Positions 15,661-24,840 of a stretch of DNA of 64,000 nucleotides are shown piece after piece. The first letter of the stretch is position 1, and every line of letters starts with the position of its first letter. Origin of the DNA: a virus; the IMG/VR virus record IMGVR_UViG_3300040801_004314, positions 1 to 64,000 of that record; one strand, given 5' to 3'. Both the position numbers and the translations under genes were made by a program. The notes beneath the pieces were generated by a model that searched no databases, was not told where the DNA came from, and saw nothing but the letters and a program-made list of their open reading frames with translations.

Positions 15661-15966
15661 ATGGAAGATGTAAACAAAAAGATAAAAGATTTAAAAAAGT
15701 TTATTAAAGATAAAACTGACCAAGGAACAGCAAATTATGTAGGTAAAGAAATTAGAGAAATTTGTGGGTTGGTGGAGTCTGAATCAAGAAAAGGCGGTGA
15801 TGTTATAGATGAGTGGATTCCTTTTAATCAAGAAAACTATAACCTATACGCTAAACTTGTTATGGAAAATAATTGCCTTATAAAATATGATAATGGTGAT
15901 ATACAGAAATATCAAGATAAAGAACAACCTTTTGCAACAATAACACATTTTAAAACGATAAAATAA
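15661..15966 (+). CDS. Uncharacterised helical protein
   Basis: A 101-aa protein (MEDVNKKIKDLKKFIKDKTD). The ATG at 15661 follows an A/T-rich gap after the previous stop; the upstream frame to 15628 overlaps that gene and is not needed. It ends 0 bases before the next ATG. Confidence 0.6.
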   Translation: MEDVNKKIKDLKKFIKDKTDQGTANYVGKEIREICGLVESESRKGGDVIDEWIPFNQENYNLYAKLVMENNCLIKYDNGDIQKYQDKEQPFATITHFKTIK

Positions 15967-16212
15967 ATGGTAGAAAGAAAAAAGTGGGAAGAATTTAGAA
16001 ATACTGGGCTAGTGGTTATCATTAATCAAATCCTCCATGCATTTGGATGGGCAATAGTTTTCGAAGTAGAAAATGACCAAATAAAAGATGTATACCCAGC
16101 CCGAGTTAAATTTAGAGGTTTCAGTAATGATAGAACTGATAAAGCATATAAAAAAATAGGTAAATACTTAAAAGACAATATTGAAGACCTTTATAATGAA
16201 AGTAATCAATAA
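15967..16212 (+). CDS. Conserved phage protein of unknown function
   Basis: An 81-aa protein. The pattern KWEEFRNTGLVVIINQILHAFGWAIVFE, then YPARVKFRGFS, is one I recognise from many phages as a conserved uncharacterised family (W-EEFR-x-GLLW-xNRILH-FGWAIV). No activity is established. It directly abuts the preceding gene. Confidence 0.7.
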   Translation: MVERKKWEEFRNTGLVVIINQILHAFGWAIVFEVENDQIKDVYPARVKFRGFSNDRTDKAYKKIGKYLKDNIEDLYNESNQ

Positions 16213-16256
16213 TGCGTAAAACCTTTACATATTAAAATATTTTAATATATAAAGGC

Positions 16257-16871
16257 ATGAATCATATCAAAACCTTTGAGAGCTATAAAGATTCGTCTAT
16301 ACTTATAATTGTAGATGTGCAAAAGAGTTTTAAAAAATATTTCACTGATAACTACCTAAATCAGTTAAAAGAGTATTGTAAAGAATTCGATGAAGTGTTC
16401 CAAATATGGGATAACCATATAAATGGTAGAGTAAGTTCCGAATATTTATTTGATGATGAGCCAGATATCTTATTAGAGGAAGATTTATACCACTTTCCGA
16501 ACCAAACAGAAATAATTGAAAAGAGATACAATTATGATGTTGATGTTGATTTTTATAAAAAAATACTTGATAAAACTGTTCATAAAGACATCAAAAGTAA
16601 ACAAGAAGATGGAACGTTAAAGAAAGGTGATGCCTTTGAAACTACGAATGGAACTGTTATAGTTTATATAGGAAATAAGCATAAATGGCATCATGTAAGT
16701 AAAAAACTATACAATAGAATAATAAAAAACAAGCATAGAAAATTTGTAATAGTAGGTGGATCAGATAAAGAGTGTTTAGAAGATGTTTATATTTCTTGTA
16801 AATCTTTAGGTGCTGATGTGTCAAAAGATAAAAGGTATATTTACTCTGGTAAAAACTGTCCTATTAAATAA
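16257..16871 (+). CDS. Isochorismatase-like protein with capsid-targeting-like start
   Basis: A 204-aa protein. After an N-terminus of the shared type (MNHIKTFESYKDSS) comes ILIIVDVQKSF, the first strand and catalytic Asp loop of the isochorismatase/nicotinamidase fold. Near the C-terminus FVIVGGSDKECLEDVYISC carries the candidate nucleophilic Cys, followed by a helix (SLGADV). The middle is longer and more divergent than in nicotinamidases and no clear catalytic Lys is assigned. It might hydrolyse an NAD-related or other small molecule, or be a degenerate fold used in the virion. TTTTAATATATAAA lies 7 bases upstream. Confidence 0.6.
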   Translation: MNHIKTFESYKDSSILIIVDVQKSFKKYFTDNYLNQLKEYCKEFDEVFQIWDNHINGRVSSEYLFDDEPDILLEEDLYHFPNQTEIIEKRYNYDVDVDFYKKILDKTVHKDIKSKQEDGTLKKGDAFETTNGTVIVYIGNKHKWHHVSKKLYNRIIKNKHRKFVIVGGSDKECLEDVYISCKSLGADVSKDKRYIYSGKNCPIK

Positions 16872-17249
16872 TTAAAATACCGAAGCAAAAACTTCTATAT
16901 CCCTTATTTTGAATCCTATAACCATATATTCTTGAAACCTTTCGGGATCATCAAAAAACTCAACTTTTAACTCATAGTCTATATTATCAACCTCTGGTAT
17001 ATAGTCAGCTATTTGTGCTTTTATATCACCTTCTATAAATTCAGCAGATAATTTTGTTTCATATAGTAAGTTGGGTAAATCAGCACCGAAATTGGGATCG
17101 CCTAATAACTCCCCTTTATTTGTGAATAGTACCATTTCGTATTTTTGAACAATTACACGTATTATATCATCCTCTATTAATTCAACCTTGTTGAAACTAG
17201 GGTGTCCAGGATATTTGATATACATATCTATAAAATTAGGTGTAGCCAT
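16872..17249 (-). CDS. gp25: Baseplate wedge protein, T4 gp25-like
   Basis: A 125-aa protein of the gp25/lysozyme-like family: LFTNKGELLGDPNFGADLPNLLYE is the core signature (G-E-x-x-x-x-P-x-F-G-x-x-L). It sits at the inner baseplate and starts sheath assembly. TTATATATA lies exactly four bases before its ATG, a late-type arrangement. It is convergent with the isochorismatase-like gene and directly abuts it. Confidence 0.9.
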   Translation of the reverse strand: MATPNFIDMYIKYPGHPSFNKVELIEDDIIRVIVQKYEMVLFTNKGELLGDPNFGADLPNLLYETKLSAEFIEGDIKAQIADYIPEVDNIDYELKVEFFDDPERFQEYMVIGFKIRDIEVFASVF

Positions 17250-17253
17250 AGAG

Positions 17254-17262
17254 TATATATAA
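17254..17262 (-). promoter_or_regulatory. Late-type box before gp25
   Basis: Minus-strand TTATATATA, four bases (CTCT) and then the ATG. Same spacing as at the other late genes. Confidence 0.5.
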
Positions 17263-17270
17263 TTTTTTTG

Positions 17271-17278
17271 TATCTTTG
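17271..17278 (+). promoter_or_regulatory. Host-type -7 box TATCTTTG
   Basis: TATCTTTG fits TAnnTTTG and lies 19 bases before the HNH gene start at 17298. Confidence 0.45.
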
Positions 17279-17297
17279 CTATTATAATATATAGAAC

Positions 17298-17900
17298 ATG
17301 AAAGTATTAGAAAGTTATAAAGAATTTACTTCTAAAATAAGGGCTAAGTATTTTGGTTATGAAATAGTGAAAACTGAACCTATTGAAAACTTATACAAAT
17401 ATAAAGATCACAGAAGGTTACAAACATTTTACCACAAAGGTTTAAAGTGTGTTGAATGTGGTAGAGAAGCTACACAGATAGGTCATGGTTTGGATAAAAT
17501 GGGGGATATACATATTGATGTTTATACAGATGACTTTTTTCCTTTAAATGTTGATCACATAATACCAAAGTCAAAAGGTGGATCTAATACACTTGAAAAT
17601 TATCAGCCTATGTGTGTTAAGTGTAACCAAGAAAAGGGAAATGGAGATGATAATACTGGTAGACCTAAAAAAACTAAGAGGCAAATAAGAAAAGAAATTA
17701 AAAAATGGATTGGTGAAAATCCTGAAAGTAGGGATATAGAAGTTGGTGATGTTGTTTACAAATCTACATATGGTGATAAACTTGGTGAGGTTGAGCATAT
17801 ATTAGAACACCCATTCCAAAAAGGTAGAATGGGCGTTAAAATAAAGGGAAATAAAACCTCAATATATTCTATGAATCAAGTATTTAAAAAGTTAGATTAA
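17298..17900 (+). CDS. HNH endonuclease
   Basis: A 200-aa protein. CVECG (~residue 53) and MCVKCNQEKGN (~residue 108) are paired CxxC zinc knuckles around the nuclease core PLNVDHIIPKSKGGSNTLEN, with the catalytic HH-like DH and the following Asn. A basic linker (RPKKTKRQIRKEIKKW) leads to a C-terminal beta domain (GDVVYKSTYGDKLGEVEHIL). The start MKVLESYKEF resembles the shared N-terminal motif. It is probably a freestanding homing or restriction-type nuclease. Its 3' end overlaps that of the clamp loader by 9 bases. Confidence 0.85.
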   Translation: MKVLESYKEFTSKIRAKYFGYEIVKTEPIENLYKYKDHRRLQTFYHKGLKCVECGREATQIGHGLDKMGDIHIDVYTDDFFPLNVDHIIPKSKGGSNTLENYQPMCVKCNQEKGNGDDNTGRPKKTKRQIRKEIKKWIGENPESRDIEVGDVVYKSTYGDKLGEVEHILEHPFQKGRMGVKIKGNKTSIYSMNQVFKKLD

Positions 17901-18857
17901 TATATTTCTTAACTTTCCAATGATTGTTAAGCCCAGTACAATTGGATCTGTTGAATTCTCTAATTTATCTGAGTAGTCTGATATGATAAAGTTGCACTCA
18001 AATAAATGATCAACGTTTTTATTATTCTTTATTGACCAATCTATGAATGGTTTACCTAAAAACTTTATCATTACATCTATTTGTTCAGCACCAAAGTTAT
18101 TCATTAAAAAATGATAAATATCTTCGTATGATAGTTCTTCATCGTACAACACATCATATAATTTAAGCTTTACTTGGTTAGATACATTAGATGATTCTGT
18201 TACACCACCATCAGTCCTTATATAGTTCTTAACTTCCTCTATAGTACTTCTAAAGTCTGGAAACTTCTTAGTAACTATTTTAATTAGGTTTTCTTTTTTT
18301 ATTGTATAGTTTTCGCTTGGAAGAATTTCATTTTGTATTTTCTTAAATATTTCCTTTTTAAGGTACTTTTCTTCCTCTATATTCTTACAATCAAAGTCTA
18401 TTTGGGGAATTCTTGACTTTATCCCATCTGATATTTTGCTAATATGGTTTGTAGTTATTATGAACCTTACACCATTTCTACTATACTTTTCTATAAATGC
18501 TTTGAATCCATCTTGGAATTCTGCTGATGTTCTTTCAAACTCATCTAAAAACACATACTTTATGCCATCATCAGCTTGGATCATGGGTGTGAATTTACAA
18601 AAGTCTTCTATTTCATTTCTTAGTACATCAATAGAGGTATATAGAGAACTGTTTATTTCTAAAAATGGTCTATCTTTAGTATACTTCCCTATGAGTATCC
18701 TAGCTAAAGAAGTCTTTCCTGTTCCATAGTGACCATAAAATATATAATTACCATCTAAGCCATTTTCGAAGTTCTCTCTGATTCTTGGTAAAAGTATCAT
18801 ATCTTCTAATGTTTTAGGTCTCCATTTTTCCCAAAGTAGTAATTTATTCACACTCAT
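17892..18857 (-). CDS. gp44: Sliding-clamp loader large subunit, T4 gp44-like
   Basis: A 321-aa AAA+ ATPase. It starts LLLWEKWRPKTLEDMILL, the typical opening of clamp loaders. Walker A is GHYGTGKTS (42-50), Walker B is KYVFLDEFER (~105-113), and ISDGIKSRIPQIDF carries the SRC-like arginine finger region. A C-terminal helical collar domain follows. It loads the sliding clamp on primed DNA for the phage polymerase. No small-subunit gp62 gene is in this window. Confidence 0.9.
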   Translation of the reverse strand: MSVNKLLLWEKWRPKTLEDMILLPRIRENFENGLDGNYIFYGHYGTGKTSLARILIGKYTKDRPFLEINSSLYTSIDVLRNEIEDFCKFTPMIQADDGIKYVFLDEFERTSAEFQDGFKAFIEKYSRNGVRFIITTNHISKISDGIKSRIPQIDFDCKNIEEEKYLKKEIFKKIQNEILPSENYTIKKENLIKIVTKKFPDFRSTIEEVKNYIRTDGGVTESSNVSNQVKLKLYDVLYDEELSYEDIYHFLMNNFGAEQIDVMIKFLGKPFIDWSIKNNKNVDHLFECNFIISDYSDKLENSTDPIVLGLTIIGKLRNILI

Positions 18858-18910
18858 AATATATCTTTTTTATTTATAGAGTCAAAGATAGTAAATGTTT
18901 AGAAGAAAGG

Positions 18911-18980
18911 TAAATTTTATATATACTTTATGAATAACAGAAAACTAAATTTTATATATACTTTATGAATAACAGGAAAC
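18911..18980 (+). repeat. 35-bp tandem duplication of promoter and start codon
   Basis: Bases 18911-18945 and 18946-18980 are direct tandem copies (34 of 35 identical), each with TTTATATATA, four bases and ATG AAT AAC AG. The first ATG (18930) opens a 12-codon frame (MNNRKLNFIYTL) whose TGA overlaps the real ATG at 18965 as ATGA. Confidence 0.9.
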
Positions 18981-19894
18981 TAAATTTTGACGATACCTTC
19001 TATAGAGATTTAACAGTATGTGTATTAGATACACTTGAGGGTAGTATAAGGTGGGTTAATAGATTCACATCTGGTGATTATGCAGTAGATGTTCCTTTTT
19101 TTTACTCTTTAACTGGTGATGAAAGATTCCTTTTGGATAGTTTTCAAGATGATATAGTCACTGGGGAAAGAAGCTCGGAATTAAACACTGATATAAAGCC
19201 AAGGGGTCACATAACACTTAGATCTTTTAATACGGTATCAGATGAGTTTGCAAACCCTAATGTGTGGCTTAAAACAGTCGTAGAGAACGAAGTAGAGGTT
19301 AGGAATATACTCTCAAAGGTTAGGGCTATCCCAATTGTAGCAAACTATGATTTAGAAATAACGCTAGAAAGTGAATTAGATACTTTTAAATGTAGTCAAG
19401 CACTTATGGACACTTTGTGGATGTATAGGTTTATGTACTTTGAATATAACTACATGAATATAGATGCGGTGATAATGATGCCTGATGATACATCTATTGA
19501 GATAAACAGAGAGAAAAAGATGGACTCTTCTAATGATATAAAAATGACAGTTTCATTCCAAGTTAAAACATATTACCCTGCGATAAGAAAGGATAAGATA
19601 AATACACCAGGATATACTAAGAAAGGTGAAGGTATGACAGATCAAAATGGATATCAGACTACTGGTGGTTTTTCCGATTACTTTTCACCCGAACAAGATT
19701 TTGTTGGTAACCCAGGTGGGGAAGGTAGCTTCACTGATAAGAGTAGTTATCCATACATATCTGATAATGGTGGATATAATGTTGCTCCTAAGAAAACCAA
19801 GTGGTATGGTAACATACTAAGAGCTAGGGAAAGAAATAGTATACCTGTTAATAATCCAAATGGTGATAAGCCGAATAAAGATAATAACAAATAA
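18965..19894 (+). CDS. gp15: Tail-sheath stabiliser and completion protein, T4 gp15-like
   Basis: A 309-aa protein. The N-terminus (FYRDLTVCVLDTLEGSIRW, then GDYAVDVPFFYSL) and the middle (KAIPIV-type strand, then ALMDTLWMYRFMYFEYNYMN) follow T4 gp15 in order: the 'YR...F..I...R' opening, 'VPITY' strand, 'Y.L.I' strand and 'Q.F.P..N' helix. The last ~90 residues are Gly/Asn/Pro-rich and disordered-looking, as in gp15. It would cap the tail tube and sheath before head joining. The start is the second of two duplicated promoter-ATG units. Similarity is moderate. Confidence 0.7.
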   Translation: MNNRKLNFDDTFYRDLTVCVLDTLEGSIRWVNRFTSGDYAVDVPFFYSLTGDERFLLDSFQDDIVTGERSSELNTDIKPRGHITLRSFNTVSDEFANPNVWLKTVVENEVEVRNILSKVRAIPIVANYDLEITLESELDTFKCSQALMDTLWMYRFMYFEYNYMNIDAVIMMPDDTSIEINREKKMDSSNDIKMTVSFQVKTYYPAIRKDKINTPGYTKKGEGMTDQNGYQTTGGFSDYFSPEQDFVGNPGGEGSFTDKSSYPYISDNGGYNVAPKKTKWYGNILRARERNSIPVNNPNGDKPNKDNNK

Positions 19895-19955
19895 TAGAAA
19901 AAAAGCACTTTTTAGTGTTAATATATAGTATATAGAAAAAAATAAAATTTAACAC

Positions 19956-21239
19956 ATGAAGAATCTTAAACTAGAACTGTTTAATTTCAAAAAAGACCTT
20001 TCGATGGATCAAGAAGAAATCTTTAATATTATTGAAGGACATATGAACGTATGTAATGAAGAATCCGAGAAAAACATAATTGTTTCTCTTAATGAAAGAT
20101 TGAAGCCTTATACTTATGATAAAGAAGTTAAAGGTTTGTTAGAGGGTTTGAATACAGACATGGAAGAATATAAATTGTTATATGAATTGAAAAACTTATA
20201 TAACGTATTGAATAAAAAGAATCAAGGCGAATTATATAGACAACCAATAAATGTATTGTTAGAAACTATAAATTTACAATCTGATCAAGACAGAATGTCT
20301 AAAGTTCTTAATGAGCTATCAGTTTATGATTGGGTCCCTGAAATAAAGCTATTTGTACATAACCTTACAACTTCACCAGAGAAGAAAGCTAACCTACTTA
20401 GCGGTGGTCAAGCTGAATCTGTTCACACTATCGTTGAACAAGTTGAAGAAGGTCATATTGCACTAGTTAAAGATTCTTGGTTTCTTTTAAAAGAAGATTC
20501 AGTCGATAAAGCACTTTTAGAAGAGCATATAACTGATGAGAACGAGCTAAGAAAATTAAGGCTTATCGAATCAGCAATGAAATATGCACAAGTTGAAGAT
20601 GATAGAGTTAACTTTAGAATTTCTGAAAACCTTACTATTGGATTAGGTGTTGATAACAAATCTTTATACATCAATGAAGATGAGCTAAATACAGAAACAA
20701 CTTTAGAATCTTTATTTAACTCACCAATAATTCCTATCGTTAATAAGAACTTTTACCCTGTGTTATTAGAAGTTTCTCAAAACATGGATAAATTCGTTGA
20801 ACTAGATGTAGTTAAAAAAGTAGAAAACATGGTAAATCCTTACTTAGAGTGCTATGCATTTAATTACAAAGATGCAACATTCTTATACAGGTGCGATGAG
20901 AGATATGGTAATAGCTTCTTTAAGTTTGAATCAGCTATCGAATTAGTAAATGAAGTTAGAAATGAGTTAAACTATGATTTAACATATTTTTACGAAAACA
21001 AGTTAGGGAAAGAGACAATGGTTAAGAGAAGACTAGAAGATAAAGAAAGAGAAATCACACTTAAATTAGAAAGTGTTTCCTTTAATATTGATAAAGTAAA
21101 AGGTTCTATCAAGATGTTAGGTGAATCAGAAGTATTATCAAAAGCATTGACTAACTTAGAGAAAAGACATAGCAACCTAAAAGCTGAATTAGATGGTGTT
21201 AAAGAAGTTCAATATAACGAGAAAATTAAATTGAAATAA
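19956..21239 (+). CDS. Uncharacterised protein with C-terminal coiled coil
   Basis: A 427-aa acidic helical protein (MKNLKLELFNFKKDLSMDQE). The last ~75 residues (KRRLEDKEREITLKLESVSF onward) form a coiled coil. No enzyme motif is visible. It is followed by a strong terminator and preceded by an A/T-rich promoter with TTAATATATAG, so it is probably a late virion or assembly protein. Confidence 0.7.
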   Translation: MKNLKLELFNFKKDLSMDQEEIFNIIEGHMNVCNEESEKNIIVSLNERLKPYTYDKEVKGLLEGLNTDMEEYKLLYELKNLYNVLNKKNQGELYRQPINVLLETINLQSDQDRMSKVLNELSVYDWVPEIKLFVHNLTTSPEKKANLLSGGQAESVHTIVEQVEEGHIALVKDSWFLLKEDSVDKALLEEHITDENELRKLRLIESAMKYAQVEDDRVNFRISENLTIGLGVDNKSLYINEDELNTETTLESLFNSPIIPIVNKNFYPVLLEVSQNMDKFVELDVVKKVENMVNPYLECYAFNYKDATFLYRCDERYGNSFFKFESAIELVNEVRNELNYDLTYFYENKLGKETMVKRRLEDKEREITLKLESVSFNIDKVKGSIKMLGESEVLSKALTNLEKRHSNLKAELDGVKEVQYNEKIKLK

Positions 21240-21263
21240 TTAAAATAATTAAAATAATAATTA

Positions 21264-21291
21264 AAAAAGTCCTTAATAGGGACTTTTTTTG
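21264..21291 (+). terminator. Rho-independent terminator
   Basis: AAAAGTCC/GGACTTTT stem with a six-base loop followed by T7, 25 bases after the stop of the coiled-coil gene. Confidence 0.85.
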
Positions 21292-21318
21292 TTTAAACTT
21301 AATCATTTAAATCATATA

Positions 21319-21327
21319 TAATATATA
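21319..21327 (+). promoter_or_regulatory. Late-type box before endonuclease B
   Basis: TAATATATA, then CTTT, then the ATG at 21332. Confidence 0.45.
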
Positions 21328-21331
21328 CTTT

Positions 21332-23083
21332 ATGATAAAATATAACTTAATACCAATAGAAACGAAGGGATGTAGAAAAATAAAACATTACGAATCCTTG
21401 GGTTATGACATTAATAAAGATGTCATGATGGTTAAAGTAGAACATGTAACAAAGGGTTCACGTAAAAAGGTTGCTGTTATATGTGATTACTGTAACAAGG
21501 AAAGTATTACAACATTAAAGCAATATTTTCTAAATATATCAAATGGTGATAAATATGCATGTTGCCAAAAGTGCGGATCTATGAAGTCAAAAGAAACTTT
21601 ATTGGAGAGGTATGGTGTAACACATCATATGAAATTAGATGAAGTTAAAGAAAATGTCAAAAATACAAATCTAAGAAAATACGGAGTTGAATATTTACAA
21701 CAATCTGATGAATTTAAAAATAAATCAAAAGAAACTCTTCTTAATAAATATGGTGTTGACCATATTTCAAAATCAGAAATATATAAAGATAAGTTTAAAA
21801 AGACTTGTCTTATAAATCATGGTGTTGAGTATCCTATGATGTCAGATAAAATAAGAAATAAATCTAAAACCACTTCACTTAAAAAATATAAAGTAGATAA
21901 TCCAGCAAAATCTAATATTGTTAAAGGAAAAGTAAAAGAAACGAATCTAAAAAAATATGGAAATGTTAATTATCTAAAAACAGAAGATTATAAACACAAG
22001 AATAAAATAACATTGAATAAAAAGTGGAATAGTGACAACATAATGAAATCTGATACTTTTAGATATGGTAAATTTAGCATATCTAAAGATAAAGGTTATA
22101 TAAAATATTTAGGTGATAGACACTCACTAATGGAATGTGATAATGGTCATCATTTTAAAATACACATAGACAACTTTATAAAAAGAAAGATTAGCGAAAT
22201 ACCTGTTTGTACTATCTGTAATCCAATAGGGGATACAAAGTCATTTAAAGAAATAGAAATCTTCGATTATATAAACTCCGTATATAGTGGTGAAATAATA
22301 CAATCATACAGAGATGGATATGAAATAGATATTTATTTACCAGAGTTAAATTTAGGTTTTGAATTTAATGGATTGTATTTTCACTCTGAGAAATTTAAAG
22401 ATAAAAATTATCATATAAATAAGACTGACTATTTTAAAGACAGGGGGGTTAGAATAATACATATATGGGAAGATGATTGGATTCATAGAAATAATATAAT
22501 AAAATCCCAGATAAATAATTGGTTAGGGATTTCTAATAAGTTATGGGCTAGAAAATGTGAAGTTAAAATTATTAAAAATAATAAACATGTGTCTAATTTT
22601 TTGAATAATAATCACATACAAGGAAATGGTAGATCCTCTGTTAAAATTGGATTGTTTTATAATAAAGAAATAGTAAGTATAATGACTTTTAATCACTTAG
22701 AGGGTAGAAATAAAATGTCTTCTAATCATTGGAACATAAATAGGTTCTGTAATAAAAAGGATGTATCTGTTATTGGTGGTGCAAGTAAAATATTAAAATA
22801 CTTTATAAAAGAATACTCACCAAATAGAATAATAAGTTATGCTGATAATGATTGGTCTAATGGTAATATGTACAATAAGTTAGGATTTAGTATATCTAAA
22901 ACACCAAAGCCAGACTATAAGTATATTGTAGGTGGTAAAAGAATACATAAATCAAATTTTAAAAAATCAAAATTAAAAACGAATTTAACTGAGAACAAAC
23001 ATATGAAAAATATGAATGTTCTCAGAATTTGGGACTGTGGTAAAATAAAATTTGAGCTTATACTAAATAAAATCATCAGTTAA
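21332..23083 (+). CDS. Homing endonuclease B (Vsr-like, repeat-bearing)
   Basis: A 583-aa protein, closely related to endonuclease A. The N-terminal ~80 residues carry CDYCNK and CQKCG knuckles. About seven 23-aa repeats (KYGVDxxxKSxxxKxKxKxT) follow at ~90-255, some degenerate (NHGVEYPMMSDK, KKYKVDNPAKSN). The nuclease core EIDIYLPELNLGFEFNGLYFH, HIWEDDW and the C-terminal WARKCEVK, NHIQG, GGASK, YADNDWSNG module are almost identical to A. It is intergenic here, between a virion gene and pnk, and its last 21 bases overlap the pnk 3' end. It probably spreads by cutting phages that lack it. Confidence 0.85.
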   Translation: MIKYNLIPIETKGCRKIKHYESLGYDINKDVMMVKVEHVTKGSRKKVAVICDYCNKESITTLKQYFLNISNGDKYACCQKCGSMKSKETLLERYGVTHHMKLDEVKENVKNTNLRKYGVEYLQQSDEFKNKSKETLLNKYGVDHISKSEIYKDKFKKTCLINHGVEYPMMSDKIRNKSKTTSLKKYKVDNPAKSNIVKGKVKETNLKKYGNVNYLKTEDYKHKNKITLNKKWNSDNIMKSDTFRYGKFSISKDKGYIKYLGDRHSLMECDNGHHFKIHIDNFIKRKISEIPVCTICNPIGDTKSFKEIEIFDYINSVYSGEIIQSYRDGYEIDIYLPELNLGFEFNGLYFHSEKFKDKNYHINKTDYFKDRGVRIIHIWEDDWIHRNNIIKSQINNWLGISNKLWARKCEVKIIKNNKHVSNFLNNNHIQGNGRSSVKIGLFYNKEIVSIMTFNHLEGRNKMSSNHWNINRFCNKKDVSVIGGASKILKYFIKEYSPNRIISYADNDWSNGNMYNKLGFSISKTPKPDYKYIVGGKRIHKSNFKKSKLKTNLTENKHMKNMNVLRIWDCGKIKFELILNKIIS

Positions 23084-23974
23084 AAACTCCGATACATGTA
23101 TGGGATTCATATCTAAATCTCTTACTTTTTCTAATGTAGAATGAGTATCTTCTATTAAACAAACGTCTTGCTTATCTAGTTTAAATTTAAGCCTAAGGTT
23201 TTCTAACATTTCTGCTTTATGTTTTCCAGAATTTACAAAAAACCTTTTACTCTTATCGATATTAAAATGCTCATCTAACCAAGTATTCTTATCAATGTAA
23301 GAAAATGAATTAGGTATGGCAGATAAGATATAAATGTTTCTACCATCTTTTTTAAGCTTATTTAGTTTATCAATAACTGGCTGAACTGGTTTTAGGATCT
23401 TATAAATTTCATTATTTACGAAATCAACTTTACCCTCATATGTTGGTAATAAAGATAACCCAGCAATCACCCCATCCATATCAACGAATATATGCTTGTT
23501 ACTAAAATGGTTAATGATGGTTATATCATCGCATAGCTTAGATACTCTCTCAAACTGTATTCTTTCTTTAGCAGCTTTTTGGATAATATCTATGTGGGGT
23601 ACTTTTCTTTCTCTTATCTCATTCCTTTTAAGACAGACCTGCAATGGTGTTCTAACGTGTATGAGTTCAACTTCATAACCTTTACCTTTTAGCATGTTGA
23701 TTATTCTAACTGTGTAGCTGTTATTTATACCACCACCATCCATAACTATTTTAGGTGTATTTTTATTTGCAAAATCAATCATCTTTTCTTCTGCTTTTCT
23801 AGTACTCCATAAATGAACGTGTTTAGGCACATTATGTTCATAATCTGGGTGTGTTAGCTTAATATCATCGGCTGATACAATTTTAGCATCTCTCCAATCT
23901 TTTGATAATCTATCGTTCATACATTTAGATTTACCAGAAAGTGGTAGACCCATAAAGATAAAAGCTTTTTTCAT
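23063..23974 (-). CDS. pnk: Polynucleotide kinase/phosphatase, T4 Pnk-like
   Basis: A 303-aa two-domain protein. The N-terminal P-loop kinase has Walker A MGLPLSGKS (residues 8-16), ADDIKL with a candidate catalytic Asp, and a lid with RxxR residues (KRNEIRERKVPH). The C-terminal HAD phosphatase has FVDMDGVIAGL (two catalytic Asp), ILSAIP and a LIEDTHSTL motif IV. This kinase-then-phosphatase order is that of T4 Pnk, which repairs cut tRNA by end healing. ATG 23974 is preferred over the upstream ATG at 23995 because a TATATTTG box overlaps the latter. Confidence 0.85.
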   Translation of the reverse strand: MKKAFIFMGLPLSGKSKCMNDRLSKDWRDAKIVSADDIKLTHPDYEHNVPKHVHLWSTRKAEEKMIDFANKNTPKIVMDGGGINNSYTVRIINMLKGKGYEVELIHVRTPLQVCLKRNEIRERKVPHIDIIQKAAKERIQFERVSKLCDDITIINHFSNKHIFVDMDGVIAGLSLLPTYEGKVDFVNNEIYKILKPVQPVIDKLNKLKKDGRNIYILSAIPNSFSYIDKNTWLDEHFNIDKSKRFFVNSGKHKAEMLENLRLKFKLDKQDVCLIEDTHSTLEKVRDLDMNPIHVSEFLTDDFI

Positions 23975-23992
23975 AATTGTTTTATTTTGATG

Positions 23993-24000
23993 CAAATATA
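23993..24000 (-). promoter_or_regulatory. Host-type -7 box before pnk
   Basis: Minus-strand TATATTTG, 18 bases before the chosen ATG of pnk. Confidence 0.5.
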
Positions 24001-24180
24001 AGCAATTATTTAATTACTTTTAAATAAATGTTGTTAATGTTAATTTTATTTTCCTATTTTATTCTTATTAATAATTGTTATAGTCGATGTTGTGTTTGAG
24101 CTTTGTGTTAATCTCTAATGTAACACTCTTCTTATTTTTTTTGACGATCCAATTTCTTTTTGACGATCATCAGTTCTTTG

Positions 24181-24531
24181 TTAATCTTCCATATACTCTA
24201 ATTCCTCAACAATCATTGCTTTCAAGTTTCTTAGTGTGTAAGCCTCAAATTCTTGTCCGTTGAAATTAATAACATATGCACCTTGATACACAGATGGTTT
24301 TTGTTCCTTGACTTCAATCATTTCGCCATTTACAATTAAATATCTAGTTAATTGCTTTTTAGTTGATTTGATTTTTGATACATCATAAGAAGAGTATTCT
24401 TCATTTTCTTCTTGTCTCTGTCTTGCGATTGATGTTGATTCGTGGTTTAGCATCTCATTTAATAAGTTTGGTGAAACTACTTTGTTTTCCTCATCATATT
24501 TAAAGTTCTCAAATTTTTTAATTCTGACCAT
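24181..24531 (-). CDS. Uncharacterised protein with capsid-targeting-like N-terminus
   Basis: A 116-aa protein starting MVRIKKFENFKYDEENK, the shared N-terminal pattern, then a Glu/Gln-rich helical part (ARQRQEENEEYSSYD) and a C-terminal beta region (RYLIVNGEMIEVKE). No family recognised. A minus-strand TATATATA-type box precedes it. Packaging into the capsid is inferred from the N-terminus only. The 180 bases between it and the pnk promoter hold no ORF, only a repeated TTTTTGACGATC (near 24138 and 24159). Confidence 0.65.
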   Translation of the reverse strand: MVRIKKFENFKYDEENKVVSPNLLNEMLNHESTSIARQRQEENEEYSSYDVSKIKSTKKQLTRYLIVNGEMIEVKEQKPSVYQGAYVINFNGQEFEAYTLRNLKAMIVEELEYMED

Positions 24532-24653
24532 TTAAAAATATTTTTAATATATATATTTATTTTTGATAATGGAAAACTATACATAGCAATTTTTATAAGT
24601 AATAGCCCTGTTAAGTGGTCTTATTATTGATTTTGGTCAATATTGTTAAAAAA

Positions 24654-24821
24654 TTATTCTGTTCTTTTAACTATCATTGATGACAAAACATTCATAATAT
24701 CATTTTTTGATAATATTATATGTGGTTCTTCCTTTGATTTATAATTATTAATAACATGTTAAAGTTTTGTCTTCAATTCCTCCTTTGATCTAAACCTTTG
24801 CAGTTCTTTAATGTCTTTCAT
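24654..24821 (-). pseudogene. Short gene remnant with in-frame stop
   Basis: On the minus strand an ATG at 24821 opens MKDIKELQRFRSKEELKTKL, then TAA, and the same frame continues for 34 codons (HVINNYKSKEEPHIILSKND and on) to a second TAA. A host-type TATATTTG box lies 20 bases upstream of the ATG. The arrangement looks like a small gene broken by one nonsense codon, or a very short real gene. This is the only recognisable content of the gap 24532-24888. Confidence 0.3.
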
Positions 24822-24840
24822 TTTTTTTTATTTAAGTACA

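Noticed and set aside
24138-24171. Direct repeat TTTTTGACGATC as an attachment site
   Set aside because: Only 12 bases, with no integrase gene in the window; more likely chance or a local duplication.
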